12,338 nt of DNA from Tannerella sp. (GTDB taxonomy: Bacteria > Bacteroidota > Bacteroidia > Bacteroidales > Tannerellaceae). The DNA is taken from NCBI GenBank assembly GCA_031289445.1, contig JAITPL010000037.1, positions 1 through 12,338 on the forward strand, given 5' to 3'. A program made the translations under genes and the position numbers. Positions 6,547 to 12,338 of this stretch are shown here, in pieces. The notes under the pieces were generated by a model that did not search any database, had not been told where the DNA came from, and saw only the letters and a list, made by a program, of their open reading frames with translations. The first letter of the stretch is position 1. Every line of letters starts with the position of its first letter.

Positions 6547-7532
6547 TATTTGCAAATCCTCATTATTTATATTTATTATTGCTGCTGATACCCTTGGCGG
6601 CATGGTACGTCTGGAAGCTGAGGAAGAAGCAGGCCTCGCTGCAAGTATCAGCGTTACAGGCCTTCGACAACCGTCCCAGGACGAGCACGCTGAAAGTCTA
6701 TCTGCGACATCTGCCTGCGGTATTGCGCATGGCTGCCGTGGCGCTGCTTATCGTCGTCCTTGCGCGTCCGCAATCGACCAACAGCCTCGAAAACCGCAGT
6801 ACCGAAGGTATTGATATCATGCTTGTGATGGACATTTCGGGCAGTATGCTTGCCGAAGACCTCAAGCCCAATCGTCTGGAAGCCTCGAAGAACGTCGCCG
6901 CCTCGTTCATAAACGGACGACCGGACGACAATATCGGCTTGGTGCTGTTTTCGGGCGAGAGTTTCACCCAATGTCCGCTCACTACCGACCATGCCGTGCT
7001 GCTCAATCTTTTTAAGGATATAAAGAGCGGCATGATTGAGGACGGAACGGCTATCGGCTTGGGACTTGCCAACGGCGTCAGCCGCATCAAGGACAGCAAA
7101 GCCAAGTCGCGCGTCATCATCCTGCTCACCGACGGCTCGAATAACCGTACCGAGATAGCTCCCGTAACTGCTGCCGAGATAGCAAGCACTTTCGGCGTCC
7201 GCGTCTATACCATAGGCGTAGGCACTCGTGGAGAAGCGCCTCATCCCTTTCAGACGCCCTACGGAGTGCAGTACCAGAACGTGAAAGTTGATATCGACGA
7301 GCCTACGCTTCAACAGATAGCCTCGATTACAGGCGGTCAGTACTTTCGCGCTACCGACAACAGCAGTCTGAAATCCATCTACGAAGAAATAGACAAGATG
7401 GAAAAGACCAAAATAAGCGTTCAGCAATACAGCAAAAAGCAGGAAGAATACAAGCCTCTGGCTCTGTTGGTCTTCGCGCTGCTGCTCGTCGAACTGCTTC
7501 TGAGATATACATTATTGAGAAATATACCGTAA
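6543..7532 (+). CDS. batA: BatA, membrane vWA protein
   Basis: The 329-residue protein has an N-terminal membrane segment (about 8-24), a second at about 58-75, a vWA domain (about 88-285) and a C-terminal membrane segment (about 304-321). The MIDAS is complete: DISGS at 97-101, Thr169 in DGTAIG, and Asp197 in LLTDGSNN. The NPHYLYLLLL start and the LARPQS segment before the vWA domain are typical of BatA. The vWA domain should bind a divalent metal and a protein ligand. Coupling to the preceding gene is through a 4-nt ATGA overlap, and batB follows after 13 nt. BatA belongs to the Bacteroides aerotolerance set; its molecular ligand is unknown. Confidence 0.95.
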   Translation: MIFANPHYLYLLLLLIPLAAWYVWKLRKKQASLQVSALQAFDNRPRTSTLKVYLRHLPAVLRMAAVALLIVVLARPQSTNSLENRSTEGIDIMLVMDISGSMLAEDLKPNRLEASKNVAASFINGRPDDNIGLVLFSGESFTQCPLTTDHAVLLNLFKDIKSGMIEDGTAIGLGLANGVSRIKDSKAKSRVIILLTDGSNNRTEIAPVTAAEIASTFGVRVYTIGVGTRGEAPHPFQTPYGVQYQNVKVDIDEPTLQQIASITGGQYFRATDNSSLKSIYEEIDKMEKTKISVQQYSKKQEEYKPLALLVFALLLVELLLRYTLLRNIP

Positions 7533-7545
7533 AAAATCAGTCTTT

Positions 7546-8562
7546 ATGTTTCGATTTGCACATCCCGAATTTTTATATCTGCTATTTATACTGCCCGCCC
7601 TGCTGCTTTTCCACTACTATACGGTCAAAGCGAGCAAGCGAGCTATACGCCGCTATGGAGCGCCCGAACTGATATACTCGCTGATGCCCGAAAGGTCGGG
7701 TAAACGCAAGCTGTTAAAGTTTTCCATCGTCTTTGCCGCTCTTACGGTGATGATTTTCGTTATCGCCGGTCCGCAGTTCGGCTCGAAGCTCGAAAGCGTT
7801 AAGCGTCAAGGCATTGAAGTGATGGTATGCCTCGATGTATCCAACTCGATGCTCGCAGAGGACATCAAGCCTAACCGCCTCGAAAAAGCTAAACAGATGC
7901 TCTCGCGCCTCTGCGACGACCTCAATAACGACAAGATGGGGCTGATAGTCTTTGCCGGCGACGCATTCACGCAGTTGCCCATCACATCCGATTATATCTC
8001 TGCCAAAATGTTTCTCACCTCAATCAATCCGGCTATGGTCTCTACGCAGGGAACAGCCATAGGCGCGGCTATCAATCTGGCAATGCGCTCGTTCACCCCC
8101 GACGAGGAGACGAGCAAGACGATAGTTTTGATTACCGACGGCGAGAATCATGAGGACGACGCCGTCAAAGCAGCTACCGAAGCAGCCGAGAAAGGCGTCA
8201 AGGTCAATATTGTCGGTATAGGTCTGCCCGAAGGCAAGCCCATACCCACAGGCAATGGCGACTATTTCAAGGATAACGAAGGCAATGTGGTCATTACGCA
8301 ACTCAACGAGAACATGTGCCAAAATATAGCACAGGCCGGTCAGGGGCTATATGTTCGCGCCGACAATACCAACTCGGCGCTCAAGGCCTTGCAGGGAGAG
8401 ATAAACAAGATGTCGAAATCCGAAGTCGAGAGTAAGGTCTATTCCGAGTACGACGAGCAGTTCCCGATGCTGGCGTGGATAACGCTGGCGCTGCTTATCA
8501 TTGAGTTCCTCGTTCTGGAGCGCAAAAACCGACTGTTCCGCAATGTTAAACTGTTTTCATAA
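7546..8562 (+). CDS. batB: BatB, membrane vWA protein
   Basis: The 338-residue protein is a paralog of BatA with the same layout: membrane segments at about 9-25, 57-75 and 307-324, and a vWA domain between the last two. Its MIDAS is DVSNS (97-101), Thr170 in TQGTAIG, and Asp198 in LITDGENH. The segments MLAEDIKPNRLE and FTQLPIT correspond to MLAEDLKPNRLE and FTQCPLT in BatA, showing an old tandem duplication. The Asn in DVSNS is usual for BatB and still provides the D-x-S-x-S ligands. BatA and BatB may form a heteromeric pair in the inner membrane. The end of the gene lies close to the start of batC. Confidence 0.95.
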   Translation: MFRFAHPEFLYLLFILPALLLFHYYTVKASKRAIRRYGAPELIYSLMPERSGKRKLLKFSIVFAALTVMIFVIAGPQFGSKLESVKRQGIEVMVCLDVSNSMLAEDIKPNRLEKAKQMLSRLCDDLNNDKMGLIVFAGDAFTQLPITSDYISAKMFLTSINPAMVSTQGTAIGAAINLAMRSFTPDEETSKTIVLITDGENHEDDAVKAATEAAEKGVKVNIVGIGLPEGKPIPTGNGDYFKDNEGNVVITQLNENMCQNIAQAGQGLYVRADNTNSALKALQGEINKMSKSEVESKVYSEYDEQFPMLAWITLALLIIEFLVLERKNRLFRNVKLFS

Positions 8563-8575
8563 TATGGTAAATGCA

Positions 8576-9337
8576 ATGAAGAAGGTAAGTATCTTATTAA
8601 CAGCTATTTGTATGTGTATAGCGACAACGGCGTCGGCGCAAAAGGCCGAACGTAAAAATGTACGCGCAGGTAACAAACTGTATGAGAAAGAAAAATACAC
8701 CGAATCCGAAATAGCCTATCGCAAGAGCATAGACGTCAATCCGCGTTCGGTAGAAGGTCTCTATAACCTCGGCGACGCCCTCTACAAGCAGGAAAAATTC
8801 CCCGAAGCGGCAGAGCAGTATCAACTCGTGGCCGGACAGACCGAGCGCCTGCTTAACGAAGACCCCGAAAACGCCGGCCGTATCTCTCAAGTCTTTCATA
8901 ACATGGGCAATGTAGGCATGAAAGCTAAAGAATACCAAAAGAGCATCGAGGCCTACAAGCAATCGCTGCGCCTCAATCCCGCCGACGACGAGACGCGCTA
9001 TAACCTCGCATTGGCGCAGAAACTTCTGCAACAACAGGAACAGCAAGACCAAGATCAGGACCAGGATCAGGATAAGAAAGACGACGAAAAAGAACAGGAG
9101 AAAGAGCAGGAACAAAAGCAAGATCAACAGCAGGATAAGCAAGACCAGCAGAAAAAGGATCAGGAGCAGAAAGAGCAAAAAACTCAGGAACAGCAACAGC
9201 AAAACGAGCAGATTAGCCGCGACAACGCTCAGCAGATACTCGACGCTTTCCTGCAGGACGAGAAAGATACTCAGGAAAAGGTCAAGAAAGTGCAAATGCA
9301 GCAACAACAAAGCCGCAAAAAAGATAAACAATGGTAA
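8576..9337 (+). CDS. batC: BatC, exported TPR protein with Gln/Asp/Lys-rich tail
   Basis: From the ATG at 8576 the product is 253 residues: signal peptide MKKVSILLTAICMCIATTASA (1-21), then TPR-type helices at about 27-56, 58-90 and 104-137 ending NPADDETRYNLALAQKLL. A low-complexity charged region runs at about 152-212 (alternating QD, QE, QK), followed by a conserved-looking end, ISRDNAQQILDAFLQDEKD. An in-frame ATG at 8564 would add four residues (MVNA) and is a credible alternative. The frame stays open back to 8501 inside batB, but that start would bury the signal peptide. No second membrane span is seen, so the protein should be periplasmic. TPRs suggest a scaffold for BatD or BatE. The tail is typical of BatC in kind, though its length varies between species. 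Confidence 0.92.
   Translation: MKKVSILLTAICMCIATTASAQKAERKNVRAGNKLYEKEKYTESEIAYRKSIDVNPRSVEGLYNLGDALYKQEKFPEAAEQYQLVAGQTERLLNEDPENAGRISQVFHNMGNVGMKAKEYQKSIEAYKQSLRLNPADDETRYNLALAQKLLQQQEQQDQDQDQDQDKKDDEKEQEKEQEQKQDQQQDKQDQQKKDQEQKEQKTQEQQQQNEQISRDNAQQILDAFLQDEKDTQEKVKKVQMQQQQSRKKDKQW
9029..9212 (+). repeat. Low-complexity CAR/GAY codon tract within batC
   Basis: About 61 codons are almost all Gln, Asp, Glu and Lys. The start (about 9041-9076) is a near-tandem hexamer of Gln-Asp codons, written with alternating synonymous codons (CAAGAC, CAAGAT, CAGGAC, CAGGAT). Further on, Gln alternates with Glu and Lys. The tract could expand or shrink by slippage while keeping frame. It also creates a long Leu-rich open frame on the other strand that is not a gene. 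Confidence 0.8.
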
Positions 9338-9349
9338 AAATTCAATGAT

Positions 9350-11200
9350 ATGGCAATCAAGAAGTTAGTTTATTTAATAATTGGGGTTACGGTGATGCTT
9401 GTCGGCAGTGGCGGCGGCGTCCCTGTCCATGCCCAAAATATTCCTTTCGTAGGCTCTGCACCCAAAGCGGTTATCGTAGGGCAGCAGTTTCAGTTGCAAT
9501 ACACCTTCAACAGCCAGAAAGGAACGGATTTAAGGCTCGACCCTGCTATCCTCGAAAATTTCAACAATCTGGCGGGACCAAGCCTATCGAAAGGCTCTTC
9601 AGTACAAATCGTCAACGGTAAAAGCTCATCCTTTGAATATATTACCTATACCTACGTTTTTTCCGCTAAAAAAGAGGGTGAGTTTAATATCCCGCCCGCT
9701 TCGATAAAGATAGGTAACTCGGAATACAAGTCGAATGTCCTGACTATAAAAGTATTGCCGCCGGATAAAGCTGCACAGCAGGGTGGGGGAGCGGCTCAAC
9801 AGCAAGCCGGAACGGCAGCAGTCAGCGGAGATGATATATTTATGCGCATGATAGTGTCAAACCGTAGCGTATATGAACAGGAAGGCTTCCTCGTTACATT
9901 CAAACTATATACCGTTCTTAACCTTCAAGGCCTTAATAATCCGAAATTTCCGGAGTTTGAGGGTTTTCTCGCTCAGGATGTCGAGCGCAAGGAAGAAGCG
10001 CAGTGGGAACTCGAAAACTATAACGGTCGCAACTATCAGGCGGCTATTGTCAAACAGACGGTGCTTTATCCGCAGCGTTCGGGTCAGATAACAATAGGCA
10101 GCGCCAAGGCAGAGGCTATAGTTCGCGTACGTAATCAGGCTCGCACCCGCAATTTCTTTGAAGATTTCTTCGACCAGAATCAGAGCGTAGCCAAAGAACT
10201 CGTTACCCCGCCTGTAACAATCGACGTCAAGCCGCTTCCGCCAGGCAAGCCGGCTTCGTTTTCGGGCGCTGTAGGCTCGTTCACCATGGGTTCCACAATC
10301 AACAAGACGTCTCTGAAAGCCAATGAAGCTATCACTATAAAGCTGACTGTCAAGGGCAACGGCAATATCAAACTGCTCAAAACGCCCGAGATAAAGTTTC
10401 CTAACGATTTCGAGATTTATGACCCCAAGGTCGATAATAGTAATATCAAGATAACGACATCCGGCTCCAGCGGTACCAAAACCATTGAATATATGGCTAT
10501 TCCGCGCTATGCAGGCGATTTCGAGATACCTGCCGTCGAGTTCTCATTCTTCGACACCAAATCGGGATCATACAAGACCATAAGCTCCGACACATACTCG
10601 CTGCAAGTCGAGAAAGGCGAGGGTGGGGGAGATGCGCCTGTCGTTTCCAACTACACTAACCGTCAGAGCGTCCAGTCCCTCGGCAAGGATATCCGCTATA
10701 TCAAGACCGGTACGGCACATTTCAAGGTCAATAAGGACATCTTCTTCGGCTCTCTCTTCTATGTGATGGTCTATCTGATGATTGCTATCCTGTTTGCCGT
10801 CTTCTTTATCATCTATCGCAAGCAGGTGAAGGAAAACGCCAACATCGCGCTCGTCCGTACCCGCAAGGCCAACAAGACAGCTGTCCGCCGCCTGCGTCAG
10901 GCCGAGCGACTGTTGAAGGAATCGAAGTCGGAGGCCTTCTATGAAGAGGTGCTGCGTGCCCTCTGGGGTTATCTCAGCGACAAACTCAACATACCGCCTT
11001 CGTCTCTGACAAAGGATAATGTGGCTATCGAGTTGACCAAGTATGGCGTTTCGGACGAGCTGTCAGCCGAGTTTCTCGATATCATCAACACGTGCGAGTT
11101 CGCACGTTATGCACCCAGCGGAGTGTCGAGCGGGATGGACAACCTGTTTTACGAGACCGTTAGCGCTATAGGTAATATGGAAAATACTATCAAAAAATAA
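9350..11200 (+). CDS. batD: BatD, large periplasmic protein with cytosolic tail
   Basis: The 616-residue protein has a signal peptide (about 1-29, ending VHAQ) and a first beta-rich domain (about 30-140, with FSAKKEGEFNIPPASIKIG). A flexible linker at 144-155 (GGGAAQQQAG) follows, then further beta-sandwich-like domains to about 420, a second Gly linker (425-427), a membrane span (about 469-489) and a 127-residue cytosolic tail. The tail carries FYEEVLRALWGYL (530-542) and CEFARYAP (582-589), shared in pattern with the gene at 5515. The start at 9350 is 12 nt after batC and gives a clean signal peptide; an ATG at 9345 is out of frame. Length and layout match BatD of Bacteroidota. It probably forms the main periplasmic scaffold of the Bat system, touching the cytosolic ATPase/vWA pair through its tail; the contact is inferred. 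Confidence 0.95.
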   Translation: MAIKKLVYLIIGVTVMLVGSGGGVPVHAQNIPFVGSAPKAVIVGQQFQLQYTFNSQKGTDLRLDPAILENFNNLAGPSLSKGSSVQIVNGKSSSFEYITYTYVFSAKKEGEFNIPPASIKIGNSEYKSNVLTIKVLPPDKAAQQGGGAAQQQAGTAAVSGDDIFMRMIVSNRSVYEQEGFLVTFKLYTVLNLQGLNNPKFPEFEGFLAQDVERKEEAQWELENYNGRNYQAAIVKQTVLYPQRSGQITIGSAKAEAIVRVRNQARTRNFFEDFFDQNQSVAKELVTPPVTIDVKPLPPGKPASFSGAVGSFTMGSTINKTSLKANEAITIKLTVKGNGNIKLLKTPEIKFPNDFEIYDPKVDNSNIKITTSGSSGTKTIEYMAIPRYAGDFEIPAVEFSFFDTKSGSYKTISSDTYSLQVEKGEGGGDAPVVSNYTNRQSVQSLGKDIRYIKTGTAHFKVNKDIFFGSLFYVMVYLMIAILFAVFFIIYRKQVKENANIALVRTRKANKTAVRRLRQAERLLKESKSEAFYEEVLRALWGYLSDKLNIPPSSLTKDNVAIELTKYGVSDELSAEFLDIINTCEFARYAPSGVSSGMDNLFYETVSAIGNMENTIKK

Positions 11201-11204
11201 GACT

Positions 11205-11957
11205 ATGATACGGAAAATATTATTTTTGATAACTGTCTGCCTCTGCGTTTGTGCGACGACGGCTCAGGAAGTTGACATCAAGGAGGCCGAAACGGCTTAC
11301 TCTGCCGAACAGTACGACAAGGCTATCGAACTCTACGAATCGCTCATCCGCTCGTATGGCGATTCCTACGAGCTGTACTACAATCTGGGCAACGCCTGCT
11401 ATAAGAAAGGACAGATTGCCAACGCTATCCTCAACTACGAGCGTGCGCTGCTTATAAACCCGGGCGATGGCGATACGCGCCACAACCTCGAACTGGCCAG
11501 GGAACAGACGGTTGATAAAATCGAGCCTCTCAAGGAGTTTTTCCTCGCGGAGTGGTTTCGTGGGGTGCAAAACCTTGTAAGCGTCGATTCGTGGGCTACA
11601 ACAGGCATCGTTTGCTTTATTTTGCTTATAGCCTGCCTTGCCCTTTTCTTCTTCTCGAGGCGGATGTACCTCAAGAAGACGGCTTTCTATCTTGGAACAG
11701 TCTTGCTCGTGGCAGTTATCTTTGCCAATATCTTTGCCTACAACCAGCGCAAGGAACTGCTTGAGCGCAAGGGCGCCATAGTCTTTGCGGCGACCGTTAC
11801 CGTCAAAAGTTCGCCCGACAATAGCGGCAATGACCTTTTCGTCCTCCACGAAGGCACAAAGGTTTTCATCCGCAACTCGGTGGGCGAATGGTTTGAGATA
11901 GTCCGCGAAGACGGCGACGTAGGCTGGATTAATAAAAAAGACATCACTATAATCTAA
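11205..11957 (+). CDS. batE: BatE, TPR and SH3-like membrane protein
   Basis: The 250-residue protein has a signal peptide (about 1-20) and TPR repeats at about 23-52 and 55-90, with YYNLGNACYKKGQ and the end NPGDGDTRHNLELA. The last piece closely parallels NPADDETRYNLALA in BatC. Two membrane spans follow (about 131-150 and 159-178), joined by a short basic cytosolic loop (SRRMYLKK). A C-terminal SH3-like domain (about 189-250) has TVTVKSSPDNSGNDLFVLHEG and EWFEIVREDGDVGWI. By the positive-inside rule, both TPR and SH3 domains face the periplasm, where SH3-like domains often bind peptidoglycan or peptides. It starts 4 nt after batD and ends 5 nt before the PAP2 gene. Confidence 0.93.
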   Translation: MIRKILFLITVCLCVCATTAQEVDIKEAETAYSAEQYDKAIELYESLIRSYGDSYELYYNLGNACYKKGQIANAILNYERALLINPGDGDTRHNLELAREQTVDKIEPLKEFFLAEWFRGVQNLVSVDSWATTGIVCFILLIACLALFFFSRRMYLKKTAFYLGTVLLVAVIFANIFAYNQRKELLERKGAIVFAATVTVKSSPDNSGNDLFVLHEGTKVFIRNSVGEWFEIVREDGDVGWINKKDITII

Positions 11958-11962
11958 CTCTT

Positions 11963-12338
11963 ATGTTGGAGTCACTGGTTGCTTTAGAGCGCGATGCGTT
12001 CCTCTGGCTGAACGGTTTTCATACGCCGTTTCTGGATGAGTTTATGTGGCTGTTTTCGGGCAAAATAGCCTGGTTGCCGCTTGCTGCCGTCTTTATTGGC
12101 GCTCTTTTCTACCGACGCTCTTCCCGGTGGCGCGAGACAGTAATGCTGCTTCTCGCTATCGCGCTGGTGGTAACCCTTTGCGACCAGTTTGCTTCCTCGC
12201 TCTGCAAGCCGCTATTCGCCCGCTTCCGTCCAACGCATCATCCGGATGTGATGAACGATGTTATCACGGTATTCGGTTATCGTGGCGGTCGTTACGGTTT
12301 CATTTCGAGCCATGCCGCCAATGCTTTTGGCTTCGTAA
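11963..12338 (+). CDS. PAP2-family membrane phosphatase, 5' part only
   Basis: An ATG 5 nt after batE opens a frame that runs off the window edge after 125 codons; the final GTAA is GTA plus one base in frame, not a stop. The sequence begins MLESLVALERDAFLWLN and has hydrophobic stretches at about 34-50 and 60-76. PAP2 motif 1 (K-x6-RP) is at Lys82 to Pro90 (KPLFARFRP). Motif 2 is SSHAAN (115-120), in place of the commoner PSGH, with the catalytic-region His117. Motif 3, with the second catalytic His, lies beyond the window. Such proteins dephosphorylate lipid phosphates; undecaprenyl pyrophosphate or lipid A precursors are likely substrates. It is probably co-transcribed with the Bat genes, since no terminator separates it from batE. 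Confidence 0.88.
   Translation, partial: MLESLVALERDAFLWLNGFHTPFLDEFMWLFSGKIAWLPLAAVFIGALFYRRSSRWRETVMLLLAIALVVTLCDQFASSLCKPLFARFRPTHHPDVMNDVITVFGYRGGRYGFISSHAANAFGFV

Noticed and set aside
6654..7427. Minus-strand open frame of 257 codons
   Set aside because: It is antisense to batA, whose vWA motifs are complete; the translated sequence has no domain-like features.
8501..8575. Upstream start for batC inside batB
   Set aside because: It would place 25 residues before a clear signal peptide and overlap batB by 62 bases. The ATG at 8576, or at most 8564, fits better.
8597..9331. Leu/Phe-rich minus-strand open frame that looks like a membrane protein
   Set aside because: It is the mirror of the Gln, Glu, Asp and Lys codons of batC, which read as Leu, Phe, Ile and Val on the other strand.
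12335..12338. Apparent TAA stop at the window edge
   Set aside because: In the PAP2 frame the bases read GTA followed by A, so the frame is still open and the gene is cut by the window.
1..12338. CRISPR array, tRNA, rRNA, insertion sequence or phage genes
   Set aside because: No regularly spaced repeats, cloverleaf, transposase-like frame or terminal repeats were seen; the region looks like core chromosome.

Overview
The window looks like chromosomal DNA of a member of the Bacteroidota, most likely order Bacteroidales. Three things point there: an intact Bat (Bacteroides aerotolerance) operon, two promoters that match the Bacteroidetes -7 box TAnnTTTG, and start codons preceded by AT-rich DNA with no Shine-Dalgarno purine run. 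The genus cannot be told from the sequence. All recognised genes are on the + strand.

Bases 1-335 hold no recognisable complete gene. There is a hairpin terminator for whatever lies upstream (62-100), a 20-bp near-perfect palindrome (131-150), a second inverted repeat (199-242) and a Bacteroidetes-type promoter (284-314).

Bases 336-3419 form a three-gene cassette: a small exported His/Cys-rich protein, a TonB-dependent outer-membrane receptor, and a His-rich DUF4625-like lipoprotein whose start codon overlaps the receptor stop (ATGA). A compound hairpin with a U-tract closes it (3421-3501). Histidine and cysteine enrichment in the two accessory proteins, and a His-containing segment in the receptor, suggest capture of a transition metal (zinc or copper). 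The metal itself is inferred, not shown.

Bases 3637-11957 are a tightly packed eight-gene operon behind its own promoter: moxR (AAA+ ATPase), a DUF58 protein (cytosolic vWA), a single-span 'mini-BatD' protein, batA and batB (membrane vWA proteins), batC (exported TPR protein with a long Gln/Asp/Lys/Glu-rich tail), batD (large periplasmic multidomain protein with one membrane span and a cytosolic tail) and batE (TPR, two membrane spans, SH3-like domain). Gaps are 4-13 nt, with one ATGA overlap. The family picture is an ATPase/vWA chaperone-like machine working with an inner-membrane/periplasmic scaffold. The Bat genes were first linked to aerotolerance in Bacteroides fragilis, but the substrate is not known.

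From 11963 to the window end is the 5' part of a PAP2-family membrane phosphatase gene, only 5 nt after batE and probably co-transcribed. It is cut by the window edge.

Most of the window is therefore a known, conserved locus. The less well understood parts are the metal-type cassette with its upstream palindrome, and the internal paralogy of the Bat operon (mini-BatD/BatD, BatA/BatB, BatC/BatE).
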